NCBI RefSeq assembly: GCF_001680005.1
Contig: NC_033569.1
Location: forward strand, 868,001 to 932,000
Origin: Plasmodium coatneyi
Lineage: Eukaryota > Apicomplexa > Aconoidasida > Haemosporida > Plasmodiidae
DNA length: 64,000 nucleotides
Direction of reading: 5' to 3'
Shown here: positions 1 through 11,830 of the stretch, in pieces
Numbering within the stretch: the stretch's first letter is position 1
Layout of the letters: every line of letters begins with the position of its first letter
The notes under the pieces: generated by a model
Databases searched by the model: none
Told to the model about the DNA's origin: nothing
Seen by the model: only the letters and a program-made list of their open reading frames with translations
Made by a program: the position numbers and the translations under genes

Positions 1-959
1 CTCACAACCTTAACCATTTGTCCTTATACACTCCTGCACATCACAAATTTCTGTTGAACATTCCTTCCTTCTTATTCATACAGAACATATACGTGAAATT
101 TGTGTGAGATTTTTCACTTTATATCTATTCTGAAGGTAAAGGATGGAGGTGTGTATGTACCATTTGGAAGAGATATATATATGTATCAAACTTTTTACAC
201 TTCTTCTTTCTTAAAAATTTGTAATCCTTTAACTTTCTTCAAGGGAATACGATAATATACACTATATATACACACATATATACCTATATATATGTGTATA
301 TATATAATAATGTGATTTCCTCCAGTTTTTTAAGATAAAATGAACTTTCACCCATTTGTACTACTTACTATACGCTTAATTAGGATAAGTAAAGTTAATT
401 AAAAACTGTTGACATATATAATGCAACTCACATAGGGAACATTCTCCCTCCTCTTTACCAATGTGCACATCCATAAATACAAGGAAAGGGGCATGTACTC
501 ATGGAATAGATGAAAAATGAATATAATATACCAAGAGTTGGAATTCATCATACATAAAAGCAAAGGAGGACGAACTTATGAGTCCCCATAGCAGTATATG
601 GTAGTGTACAACATTCCTCATCTATAGTCGCTAATAATAACTTTCTTCTCCTTTTTCTTGTTTTTCATATACTTCTAATAGTTATAATACAAATAACTTC
701 TTCACAGGAAAAACATACATTACATTATTTGAGTTACTTCACTCTCCCTCCTTAATACACATCATACATTACTTATTAATATAATACACTTTTTTTTCCC
801 CTATGAAAAGCACATTTCATAAACAACACTTCTATACTAGCAATAGATATTATGTTACTGGAGTTCATTTCTTTCCCTTCTTTTTTGTCTGTGCTATACA
901 TACCACATATTAGTATGCCCCATTTTCTTCCTTTAAACTAAATGAAGGTTTTGACCGTA
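1..959. other. AT-rich intergenic DNA at left edge
   Basis: No open frame with coding character is visible on either strand. The stretch is AT-rich with TATATA runs near 160-310 and pyrimidine-rich patches. It precedes the first heptamer array, as 21396-22859 and 34078-35284 precede the later arrays and follow KIR 5' ends. By analogy it may be the upstream region of a minus-strand KIR lying outside the window; that is inference. Confidence 0.5.
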
Positions 960-2720
960 CAACTTATTCATTTTAACTTACACATATTCCAGTTTAGGGT
1001 TCAGGGCTTAGGGTTCAGGGTTTAGGATTCAGCGTTCAGTTTTCAGGGTTTAGGGTTTAGGGTTCAGGGTTCAGGTTTTAGGGTTCTAGGGTTCTAGGTT
1101 TCTAGGCTTCTGGGCTTCATGTTTTAGGGTTTAGGGTTTAGGATTTAAAATTTAGATTTTGGAGTTTACGGTATAGGATTTAGAATTTAGGGTTTAAATT
1201 TTAGCGTTTAGTGTGCAGGGCCAAAGGGCTTATGATTTGTTGTTTAGTGTTTAGGTTTTGCTCTTAAGGGATTAGGGTTTCAAGGTTTAGGATTCATGTT
1301 TCAGCCTTCAGAATTTCAGTTCTTAGGGTTCAGGATTTAGGGTCTAATGTTTAGGGTTTAGGTCGTAGAGGTACAGCGTTTAGGTTTTGTTTTTTGTGTT
1401 CAGGTTTTAACGTATAGCTTCAGGGATATAGGGTTTTGGTTATAGCATTGAGGGTTTAGGGTTCAGGCTTCCGGTTTTACGTTTTTAGTCTTAGGGGTTT
1501 ATATTTCTGCATTTAATCTTTACTTTTCAGGGTTTAGAATTTAGGGTTTAGGGTATAGCGTTTATGCTTTACGGTTTAGGTTTTAGGGTTTAGGGTTTAG
1601 GATTCAGGGTTTAGGTTTTAGGTTTTAGTGTTCAAAGTTCACGTTTTGTGGTTTAGAGGTTTAGCGTTTAAGTTTGGGGGTTGGGTTAGGGTTCAGGGTT
1701 TAGATTTGGCGTTGAGCGTCCAGAATTTAGGTTTAGGGTTGAGGTCCAGAATTTGGGTTTAGGGTTGAGGGTCCAGGACTTGGGTTTACGTTTTAGGTTT
1801 GGGGGTTCCGTTAGGGTTGAGGGTTGAGAGTTTAGGATTTAGTTTTTAGGTTTTATGGTTTAGGTTTCAGGGTCTAGGTTATAGTTTTCAGGGTTTAGGG
1901 TTCCACTTTTACTCTTTACTCCTTAGGCTGAAGGGTTTAGGCTTTAGTCCTTAGGGTTTAGGCCTGAGGGTTTACGATTTAGAGTTTTAGGCTTCAAGGT
2001 TTAAGGTTCAGATTTTAGGGTTCAAGATTTAGTGTTGAACACATGGGGGTTTGTTTTTAAGGCTTATTGTTTAGATTTTGAGGCTTAGGGTTTAGGGTTC
2101 AGGGTTTACGGTTCACGATATGCTCTTTAAGGTTCAGGGTTTGCGGTCCATGGTTTTCGCATCAGGATTCAGACTTCACTATTTAGGACTAAGGGTTTGG
2201 GATTCAGAGTTTAGGATTCAACTTCAATACCTAGATGTCACGAAGATTCCTCGCGTGAGACACGTGAATTCTATTCAATAGAATCTAATCGCTAAATGCT
2301 AAAAGCCTAAACCTGTATCGTAAACACTGAAACCCTAAACCCTGAAGCCCTATAAACTGAAAACTATAGTCTGAAGACCTAAATCCTGAAGAGTGAACCG
2401 TGAACCATAAACCCTAAACCCTAACCTCTAAACCTTGAAACGGTAAACCCTGAAAACATAAACCCTGAAATCCTAAATCCTCAAAACCTATACCCTAAAA
2501 CCCTAAACCTTGAAAACCTAAAACCTAAAATCCTAAACCTTGAAAACCTAAACCCTAAAACAAGAAGCCCTGAAATGCGAAGCCCTGAAAACCTAAGGCC
2601 TAAGCCCTGAACCCTAATCCATAAATCCTAAACCCTGAACCCTAAACAGCAAATCGTGAACCGTAAACCCTGAACCGCAAACCCTAAATCCTAAAACCCT
2701 AAATATTTAACCGCGAAACC
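960..2720. repeat. Internal telomere-like heptamer array 1, inverted
   Basis: From about 960 to 2220 the + strand carries degenerate GGGTTTA/GGGTTCA heptamers. After a unique spacer at about 2220-2290 (containing GCGTGAGACACGTG) the + strand switches to CCCTAAA/CCCTGAA heptamers to about 2720. The arrangement is G-strand then C-strand, i.e. head to head. Many units are mutated, so this is an old internal array and not a chromosome end. It lies directly upstream of SICAvar-1. Confidence 0.93.
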
Positions 2721-3554
2721 TTACTACCACTCCCTGAAGCATAAGAAAATGCCAAAATGTATAAGGACCTTGTTTGATCTTGTTCTTTAAAGAACGGAAA
2801 GTTTGTATAGGAAGTGGAGTTTTTTTTTCATTAAGATGCATGCAGAATATACATGGGTAAAATGTATAGGGACCGAAAGTTGTTTCTTCTTTCTATTTTT
2901 TACAGGAATATAAGGAATACATATGTTGGAAGTATATGAGGGTTGTTTTTTTTTTTTGAGAAGGAAAGAAAAATGGTGCATAATTCTGTTCTTTTTTGTA
3001 GAGGAATGCACTGTATATAGGGGGGGGAAGATTATTTCATCGTAAAAAGGAGAATGAATTTTAAAAAGGGAAACAGAAAATAAAGAAAAATGAAGGGAAA
3101 TTTGAATAGTTTGTTTCTTCTTTTCTTTTAGAACAATGCAGTGTATGGGGTAGGTAGGAGGGTTCTTCTTTTTGAAAAGAAAAAGGAAAAATTAAAAGGA
3201 AAGAAAAGGGTAGGTTGATAATTATTCTTCTTTTTTTTTATGTTAATATTTTTGTGTAAAATTTTTCTTATGTGAATTTGAATCACATTCATATGAAGAT
3301 ACTGATTAGCACGACGTTGTGTTAAGACTAAGTGTAAAAATTGCATATAAAATAAAAAAAAAGAATACGTATAGTGACGAAGGAATACATAACATATGTA
3401 TAATGTTCCTTTTAAAGAATGAATAAAAAGAAATAAAGAAAAAAAAGAAGAGAGTGAAGAAAGAAGCGAAAAGCGTGAAAAGCGAAAAAAAATGAATGAA
3501 TTCCACATATTCTTAGAAATGTCAATCATAAAAGGGATGTTTTAATATGCATGC
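2721..3554 (+). promoter_or_regulatory. Upstream region of SICAvar-1
   Basis: No gene is seen. The region is purine-rich on the + strand and repeats a loose motif of the form AATGCANTGTATAGG (near 3004 and 3134). The same motif recurs upstream of SICAvar-2 (near 12118, 12500, 12775). It differs from the upstream block shared by SICAvar-3 and SICAvar-4. A promoter role is inferred from position only. Confidence 0.4.
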
Positions 3555-3640
3555 AGAAGTAAAGAATGTGTTGCACGGAATGCATGATGAAATGTTATTT
3601 TTACCTAATGAGTGACCAAATTATTGAGTAGGTGGTAAAA
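3555..3640 (+). promoter_or_regulatory. Conserved SICAvar 5' leader
   Basis: About 90 bases just before the ATG resemble the same position in the other three SICAvars: a GATGAAATGTTATT-like stretch, an AAATTATTGAGTA stretch, then GTGGTAAAAATGG at the start codon. This supports 3641 as the true start. It is probably 5' UTR; a regulatory role is inferred. Confidence 0.45.
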
Positions 3641-6600
3641 ATGGCTTCCAAGACTAGTGAATTTTACAACCTGAAGGAGAGGTGGTTGGGGCAGTCGATG
3701 TATAAGTTGATGGGCTCAGGAGCAGCGGAGGTATAATAATGCAATATAGATTGCATGTAAAGTATGAATATCTTACAGTTACGAATTATATTATTACTTC
3801 TTAATAAGAATAAATATGTAATATATAGGAAACATATATGAATGTATTATTCTGAATTTACAGACACAGTTATTCATAAAAATGTGGAAGTGGATGAATG
3901 CATTTATTACAAAAATGAACGAGGATAATAGTAGTGGACTTGCTCAGGAGCTATGCCAAACAATGAAAGAACAAGGACAAACAGGTAAAGAGGACGAGGA
4001 AAAAGTATGTGAGTTCATTTTGAAAAATTTGCTAAAAGTAGAAGGAATTGGTGCAGGTCAATGTGAAAAAGGAAAAAATGTGGACGAAGAAATGAAAAGA
4101 TATGTTGAATGCGCAGTGATGAAAATATGGTCAACGCTGTACCTACGTGATCACTGTGATAAGGGGAATGTTGTGTGGAATGCTTTTGGTGAAATGAAAA
4201 GATTAAATGAGAATTTTGATGCAGAAGGGAAGTGTAAAAAATGCGATTATAGTGAAGTATTGGAACAAATGATGGTAATAAAGGAAATACCAATGTTAGC
4301 AATTATTCTTCATATGATACAGAAGAATACAGAAGTTATGAAATTAATAAATAGTGGAAAATCAAAACAAGCATGTAAAGAACAAGGAGTTAATGGGTGG
4401 GTAGTGGATTTCTTGAACAATAATGGTACAATGATTACGGAGACTTCAGGGTCAACAGGAAAGGAAGCGGTGGATGATGGTGCACGTAGTGCAGATAGTG
4501 GCAAAAGTAGTGGAACTGGCAAAGATTCTCAAGGTGGGGCGAGAGACATTATACTAACACTCGGTGGGGGAAAAGGACTAAGAATATCGTATGCTCCAAG
4601 TAAAGGGTACGATTATTTATGTGTAGGAGTACACATGGTACTTGCTTTAAAAGTAGTTGTAGGAAAGAAAGTATTTCTCTTCTATTTTGTATTTTGTCAT
4701 TTGCACAATGACAGGAATACAGTGACAGACATATATAGCGTTTTTTATGGTAAATGATTCCATAATATATATATATTTTTCTCTCCCTTTCTTCATATAG
4801 GCCCAGTGAAGATGCTGTAGTTCTGCACTTCAATGGAGTGGGACCTCCTGCAACAGTCCAACATGTCCCAGCCAGTTCATCATCACCCTCAAAAAATGAC
4901 TGCAAGCAGAATGAATTATGTCCGCGTGTAAAATGTGTAACAGAGAAATGGTTCCCACACAGGCACCGAAATCCAAATGACCAGAATGACTGGGTAAGTT
5001 AATGTATTATATACTATAGTCAAGTACAACCCAATGAGTAATACACTCTGTATATATTAGTCAGAGGAATAAACACTAATCATTATCCACTCATAAAATA
5101 TACATATATGTTTCGCCATTCCATTATTTATGTAGGATACATTGTGGAATAATGACGTCAAAGAGAAATTATTGAAGGACCTGTCTGAAGCTATGATCAA
5201 GAACGGTGCAACTGATAATGACGTGTGTATTAGCATGCAGGGGGCAAACAAGCAAGCATGTAATTATATTATTAAAGGGTTAAAACATATATATGGAATT
5301 GAAAAGGGGAAGGACAGCAGCAAACCACAGAAGGTTCTGGACGACCAAATATTCCATCGAACTATGTCATGCCTCCTCCTAAACGCTTATGCAGATAAAT
5401 TGAAAGAAGAAGCGCAAAAAAAAATACCTAAATGTGATGTAAAGGATGGCATAGATCACGCTTTCAGGGAGAGCGCAGAAATTAAAAAAACAGCATGTAT
5501 CGATGGTACATGTCATTTATGCCAGCAGGAAGACTTTAAGAACTGTACAATAGGCAATAATGAAAACGTATGGAATAAAGTAAATGAAATGCTCAAAGAG
5601 AAGAGTGACAAAATACAAGAAACACTAGCTAACATATGTCCAAAACCATCTCCACCCTCCAAACCCAACACTTCCACATCAATAAGTACCAAGGATTGTA
5701 AGGACGGTAATAAAAATTGCTTAGATGAGAAGGTCGGCCAAATGTTCCAACGTCGATGGGTAAGTAACAGTAATTCTTTATGTTTTTATTCTTCCTCTTT
5801 TGGATTATCTTATATAAAATATTTCATGGGAAATGGAACATACATTCCACTCCATGTAAGGAGTGGTAGGTGGGTTGTTAGAGTGGTTAGTGGAAGGAAG
5901 GTGTTAGGTGGGTTGGTAGGGTGGTAGGGTGGTAGGGTGGAAGGATGGTTGTTAGCGGTGTTATGTGGCTGGTGGAACGATGGCTGTTAGTGGTGGAACG
6001 ATGGCTGTTAGTGGTGGAACGATGGTTGTTAGTGGTGGAACGATGGCTGTTAGTGGTGGAACGATGGTTGTTAGTGGTGGTTGGTGGGTAGGAGGAAGGT
6101 TGTTAGGTGGTGGTAGGTGGAAGGAAGAAATGTGGTTAGACGTGGTAGGTTGGTAAGTGGAAGGAAGATTCTTAGGAGGGAGTTGGTCGAAGGAAGGTTA
6201 TGTTAGGGGTGGTTGGTGAAATGGAAGGATGGTTAGGGGTGGTAGGGTGGAAGGGAGGTTGTTAAGGGTGATTGGTGGAAGAAATGATGTTAGGGTGGTG
6301 GTTGGCGGTAGGTGGGTTGTTAGTGGTAGGTGGTAGGTGGTTGAATGGATGGAACGTTGTTACGTGGGTGGTTGATGGAATGTTGTTAGGTGTATGGTAG
6401 ATGGAAGGAAGGTTGTTAGGTCGGTGGTAGAATGGAAGTAAGATTGTTACAGGGTGGTTGGTGGAAGAAAGGGTTGTTAGGATGGTGGTAGGGTGGAAGG
6501 AATGTTGTGTTAGGGGTGGTAGGTGCTTGTTGGTTGTTAGGTTGGTAGGTGTTAGTGTGGTGTTGTTAGGTGGTTGGGTGCTAGGTGGTTTGCTAGGGGT

Positions 6601-9600
6601 AGTTGGTGGAAGGAACGGTTCATAGGGGTGGTCGCTGGAAGGAAGGTGGTTGTTAGGGGTGGTTGGTGGAAAACATGAGTATATATATAAAAAGGAATAT
6701 GTACACATGTCCTTCCTTCCTATTTTTAGAATGCAAATAACGACCAAGTGTATGGTCTATTTCAAGAATTCAACAGGGAACTAAGTGAAGACGATGAGAA
6801 GGGTGGTTTTACCTCCGTTTGCGACGACATTGTAGGAGGTCAGGGCGTAAACATGAATAACTTACCTAGGTGCTTCTGTAAAATTCTTATAAGGAATTTA
6901 GTTAAAGTAACAAATAACGACAGCACGTATACAATCAATGGTAAGGAGAAAAAAGTGAGTGACATGAAGCCGGGTGCGGCATGTGATTTATTAAACTTAT
7001 GGTTATTCTTATATGGGTCAATATATAATGTAAGCGAAGAAGATGTTAAATATGCATTCAAGGCAATAACTAATTTAAACGAGGAATTTGATCGAAATAA
7101 ATATGAGAATTGTGTATATACTGGAAAATTTTCAGTGAACCAAACAGAGGAAGGTGTTGGTTTTAAGGATATCACTACGTGGTTTATGAATCATGACATT
7201 AAAAACAAAATGTGGAAAATAAATAAAGGAACTGCGTGCGAAGGAAAAGACGGAAAGGGCAGTCGACATAGTGCAATCGAAGGGAAGGTTATAAAAGAAA
7301 TAAGTAACGACTTGAAAACCAAAGCAGAGGCGGTTGCTAAACAAATAAAGGAAGGGATTCCCATAGTTAAAGAAATCGAGAGGAAAATAAAGGAAGAATG
7401 CGCAAAATCAGGAATTGGGGAAGATGAAAAAGGTATGCTCTAAGTACCTAGTTCATCCCTCCTTGTGTGAAATAGGTGAACTCCACAAATGTGCGTATGT
7501 TCCCTAACGAAAATATAAGGAAAAAGACACGAATAGTAAAAATATGAGTGTGCTCATATTATTTCCTAAATTAAATTTTTAGAGGAGTGGGAAGAAGCAG
7601 TAATACAATTTAACAATATTCCAAATAATACGGATGATAAGGATGAGTTTGAAAAGATAAAAAATTTATCAGCTTGGTGTGATATGGAGATTAGTGAAAA
7701 TGGAGTAAGTATGGAAAAATATAAAGACTTCTGTAAGACGCTTGTAAAGAACATTTTATTTGTAAGAAAAAATAAATATGACTGCGAAGCAAAGAGGGGC
7801 CAAATAGGAAGTAAACCATGTGTAAAAATGTGTGATTTATTAAATATATGGTTACTAGGACTAAGGGATAGTTGTATACCGATGGAAGCTGTTAAACTTA
7901 TTTTCCAAGTAGTGGAAGCATGGGAAGAGGAATTTGATTCGGAAAAGAAAGGAACAATGTGTGTATATAATAGAATTAGTAATTTATATAGATGTGGGGA
8001 AGAAATGTTAAGCAAAATTCAGACGTGGATGCAGGGAGGCCAACATAGAAAACATTTCGGTCACAGCCCTATTGATCGTTGGTGTAAAGGAGGAGTAACG
8101 AGTATTAATTGGAAGCAAGTGAAAATAAAGAATAAGAAGGTTAAAGAAGAATTAAGTAATGAAGGGAAACAATATTTTGAGAAAGTGGAAGAAATAAAAA
8201 CAACGAATAGTGCTGTGTTGGATCAAATAAAGGAGATAATGGAAACATCCTCACCACCAACTCCCCCATCAGAACCAGCAAGGTCAGCATCATCATCAAC
8301 ACCAAAAACAGTAAGTAGAATGGATGAGGTTCCCCCAGATAGGTCAACTGTACCAAGTGAAGGTAAGTAATTTCCCATGTAAGGAATTTCTGTGTAGGGG
8401 AGAAAGAAAAGCGTTGTGTTCTTCCACCAGTCCACCCTAACTACCTTCCATAGTAGTGTGCACCCGGGAAAGGGTGCACCTACAACATTTTAGGTAATAT
8501 CATTCATAATCATATAAAAAACACACACCCTTCTTTCCTTACTAACCCTTTAGGTGTAAGTGGTCCTAAAGGAGACAAAGGTGATCCAGGTGTCGTACCT
8601 GCTGCCTCCGGTGTCCCAGGTGCCCCTTCTGGTAGAGGTGGTGCTGGTCAAGGTGGTAGTACTAGTGCTAAGGTCCCCTCCGCACAACGCCGTATTCGTT
8701 GGCCGCTTCTTATTCCTTCCTATCAGCAACCTAAAACTACCGTTCCTTCTGTCGCCGGCGATGACACCCCAACGAGTGTGGGCAAAACAGAGAATCCTGA
8801 GAAGAAGGGAGATTCCGGGGCGCTCGATCCAACTAAATTACAAACAATTGCTGATACTCAGGATACAACTTCATTAGGAACACCAAAATCATCACCATCA
8901 CCATCATCACCATCACCATCATCACCATCATCACCATCACCATCATCACCATCATCACCATCGCCAACAACACCAGTTGTTCCTGCCCCAGTTGTTAACA
9001 AAATTGAAAACCCTTCTGACCTCCTTATCCCATACCTTCCTACAATCCCTATTGCCATTGCCGCCTCTGTTACGAGTTATCTCCTTTGGAAGGTAAAAAA
9101 GAAAGAAAAAAAAGGACGAAATAAAAGGAAGAAAAAGATTTACAGAAGAGAGAAAAAAAGAAAAAAAAAAAAAAAATAGAAAGAATAAAAGGAATAAAAA
9201 AAAAAGAAAAAAAAAATTAGGTTGAGCTACTTCCACAATGTACATAATAAATATGTGAATAGTGTAAATATATATGTGAATGTAAATATATGTGAATGTA
9301 AATATGTGAATGTAAATATTGAATGTATATAATGAATGTATATATATTAATGTAATATTGAATGTAATATTGAATGTAATATTGAATGTAAATATATGAA
9401 TGTAATATTATACACATTGATGGAAGGAAAGAAGGAATAAAAGGAATAAGAAATGAGTAATAGGAAATAAGAAAGAATAACGTATAAAGAATAAAGAAGG
9501 AAAAAAGATTAAAGAGAATAATAAGAATAAAAAGAATAAAGAATGAAAAAAAAAAAATTAATATTAGAAGAAAAGAAGAAAGAAAAAAAAGAAAAAAAAG

Positions 9601-10468
9601 AAAAAAAGAAAAAAAAGAAAAAAAAGAAAAAACAGAAATAAAAGAAAAAAAAAAAAAAAAAAAAAAAAGAAAGGTGAATGAATCAGTGGGAAAGTATATG
9701 TAGGATTTCGCATTTTAAGTTGTACGTATAGGAGTTTTCGCTTTTTAGGGGTGTGTATGTAGGATTTTCGCTTTTTAGGGGTGTGTATGTAGGATTTCGC
9801 ATTTAGGTTAAAAGTAGTCATTACTGTTGCGTGAACAAACATTTCACCCTTCTTAAAAAAAATTTTTGCTCTTTTTTTTGCAGTATTTTACCTTTCCTGG
9901 TAAAAGAAGACTTCACAAAAGAGTTCATCAAGTGCGTGGTCGTCCTTTCTTACGTGAAGAACCCCTTGATCATGTGGATGACCAGGCAGATGGTTCACGT
10001 GAATATTACATTGTAAAGGAACGCAAACCTCGTTCTACGCCTAAAAAAAGGAGGAAAAAACGTGCTGGTGGTCGTCGCCGTGTTGGTCGTCATCGCCCTG
10101 TTGGTCGACGTACCATTATTGATATCCATTTAGAAGTCCTAGGCGAATGTCAAAAAGGGGACCTGCATTCGAGGAAGGAAGACTTTTTTGAAATTTTGGT
10201 TCAAGAGTTCATGGGAAGCAATTTTATAAAAGAAGTTCAATGTTTTGGTTCAGATTCCGGGTTTAGGGAGGAAGACTTCGTTCCTAGGGAAGATGTTCCT
10301 GAGGAACAGGTTCAATGTTCCGATTTCGGATGTAGGAAGGAAGACTTTGTTCCAAAGGAAGGAGTTCCTAAGGAACAGGTTCCAAGTTCAGATTCCGGGT
10401 TTAAGGAGGAAGACATCATTTCTAAGGAAGAATTTTCTAAAGAACAGGTTCCATGTTCAGTTCCCTAA
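3641..10468 (+). CDS. SICAvar: SICAvar-1, variant erythrocyte surface antigen, 8 exons
   Basis: Schizont-infected cell agglutination antigen of the red-cell surface. Model: 3641-3730, 3864-4606, 4801-4993, 5136-5759, 6730-7432, 7583-8362, 8554-9092, 9884-10468; all phases agree, giving 1418 residues. Exon 1 has the family's short F..LK.RW start and no signal peptide. Exons 2 to 4 (residues 31-550) are Cys-rich, SICA-alpha type; exons 5 and 6 (551-1044) are beta type, each with CDLLN.WL. Exon 7 (1045-1224) is low complexity with a collagen-like GPKGDKGDPG stretch and a Ser-Pro run, then a TM near 1203-1222. Exon 8 is the cytoplasmic tail with IIDIHLEV and FFEILVQEF followed by acidic repeats (FVPKE.VPKEQVP). 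The exon 2 donor (GTACGA at 4607) is the least certain junction: a stronger GTAAAG at 4600 would give a stop in exon 3. Intron 4 is almost wholly minisatellite. Confidence 0.92.
5880..6700 (+). repeat. Minisatellite filling intron 4 of SICAvar-1
   Basis: G-rich tandem repeats of GTTAGGTGGTAGGTGGAAGG type. At 5969-6075 there are five tidy 21-base units built on GTGGTGGAACGATGG, with the position after GATGG alternating CT or TT. Open frames here are repeat artefacts. Part of the block (about 5969-6306) recurs almost unchanged, inverted, in KIR-A intron 1. Confidence 0.9.
9670..9810 (+). repeat. Last-intron repeat of SICAvar-1
   Basis: Tandem copies of a GTGTGTATGTAGGATTTCGC-like unit ending in TTTTTAGGG lie between the TM exon and the cytoplasmic exon. 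The same kind of repeat sits in the last intron of SICAvar-2, -3 and -4. The unit contains a telomere-like TTTAGGG. Confidence 0.75.
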
Positions 10469-11203
10469 GGAAGAAATTCTTAAGGAATAAATTGCTAAGG
10501 AAAATATTCCTATGGAAGGAGTTCCTAAGGAAGAGGACGTTCCAAGTTCAGATTCCGGGTTTAGGGACGGAAGTCTTTGCTCCTAAGGAAGACGTTCCTA
10601 TGGCTGATGTTCCTAAGGAAGAAGTTCGAAGTTCAGATTCCGGGTTTAGGGAAGGAAAACTTTTTTCCTAAGGAAGATGTCCTAAGGAACAGTTTCCAAA
10701 ATTCAGGTTCCGGGTTTAGGGAAGGAAGACTTTGTTCCTATGGAAGGTGTTCCTAGGGAACAGGTTCCAAGTTCAGATTCCGGGTTTTAGAATGTAGTAA
10801 ATATTTTTCCTTTTTTTTTTTTTTTTTGTTTTGTATAAAATTGTTTACATTGTTCATGTGTAATCAATATAAGTGGAAGTGAAAAAAATTTTCTTCCCCA
10901 CTTGAGTTTAATTTGTTTTGGTAAAATTTTTTTTTATTGCAGGTTAAAAAATATGCTTATTCATTCTGTTACAAAAATTTTGGCTTAATAATATTTTTTT
11001 TTTGTTTTTTTAAAATACAAGAATATTTCTTTAATGAGTTGAGCACCTTTTTCTTTTTCTTTTTTTTTTTTTTGTGCGCCCCTTGCTGGGAGCATTTTTT
11101 CCTTATGTGCTTATTCAAACTTACCAAATGTAAGAAGAAAAGGAAGAAATGTGAAGAAAAGAAATAAAAAAAAAAGAAAGAAAAATAGGGAGGAAATGGC
11201 ATT
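10469..11203 (+). other. SICAvar-1 3' flank with decayed tail repeats
   Basis: From 10469 to about 10790 the DNA still consists of the repeat that encodes the SICA tail (GTTCCTAAGGAA, GATTCCGGGTTTAGG), but it is out of frame after the stop. Then come AT-rich sequences with blocks shared with the other SICAvar 3' ends: ATAAGTGGAAGTG, TTTGGTAAAATTTT, TTGTTACAAAAATTTT and GCGCCCCTTGCTGGGAG near 11074. No further gene is seen. Confidence 0.6.
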
Positions 11204-11548
11204 CTATTCATTACACATTGTATGAACTACATAGTCATTTATGTCCTCTAATAGGGGAAAGGAGGAACAATGTATATTGAATGGGTTACACTCCAAATAT
11301 GTGTTACATCGCATGTTTTGATAACCTACCATCCCGCGATCCCGTGTACTATTATTTGTTTTTCCCCCGGGTTGTGTTGTATATGCACTAGAACTTACTG
11401 TGGGGGAATCAAGTATGGAACTTCCTTCCGAACTTCCTGTGAAGTCCATTGTGGAAGTTTCTGTTAAATCGTCAATGTCACGCCCGGCTGATCTTTTCTT
11501 TCTTTTTCCATTTGAATGGATACCAAACCAAGAAGTCCATGGTTTATA
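11204..11548 (-). pseudogene. kir: Orphan KIR last exon (relic)
   Basis: On the minus strand an acceptor CAG at 11551-11549 is followed by the KIR cytoplasmic exon: YKPWTSWFGIHSNGKRKKRS, a Ser/Thr-rich middle, then GRGM-like RGMVGYQNM. KIR-A, -B and -E stop right after QNM. Here five extra bases (CGATG) follow that ATG, so the frame runs on to a stop at 11204 (114 residues). No KIR ectodomain or first exon lies to the right; instead there is intron-type minisatellite and then SICAvar-2 upstream DNA. I read it as a KIR 3' remnant left by recombination. Confidence 0.85.
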
Positions 11549-11559
11549 CTGAAGGGAAG

Positions 11560-11830
11560 GATGATTGTTAGGTAGTTGGTGGAAGGAAGGTGGTGTTAGG
11601 GGTGGTAGGTGGAAGGAAAGTTGTTAGGGTGGTGGTAAGTGGGTTGTTAGGGGTGGTAGGTTGGTAGGGTGGAAGAAAGGTTGTGTTAGAGGTGGAAGGA
11701 TGGTTGCTAGGTGGAAGGATGGTTGTTAGGTTGAAGGAGGGTTGTTAGAGTGGTGGTAGGAAGGGAAGGAGGAACTATAGGAGGAAGGAGGTTCTAAGGA
11801 AGGGAAGGAAGAGGTGTAGGGAAGGAAATT
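11560..11830. repeat. KIR-type intron minisatellite next to the relic exon
   Basis: GTTAGGGGTGGTAGGTGGAA and GGAAGGAAGG units directly follow the relic exon, as they follow the last exons of KIR-A, KIR-B, KIR-D and KIR-E within their last introns. The repeat ends near 11830, where the expected ectodomain exon is missing. Confidence 0.75.

Noticed and set aside
960..2720. A real chromosome end
   Set aside because: Heptamers are heavily degenerate, reverse orientation, and unique DNA continues on both sides; similar arrays recur three more times within the window.
5965..6156. + strand ORF with GGTMAVS repeats, and its counterpart on the minus strand at 21060-21299
   Set aside because: Both are translations of the 21-base minisatellite inside introns; frame is open only because the unit length is a multiple of three.
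9217..9417. Ile/Tyr-rich minus-strand ORF
   Set aside because: Simple GAATGTAAATAT repeats inside the last intron of SICAvar-1.
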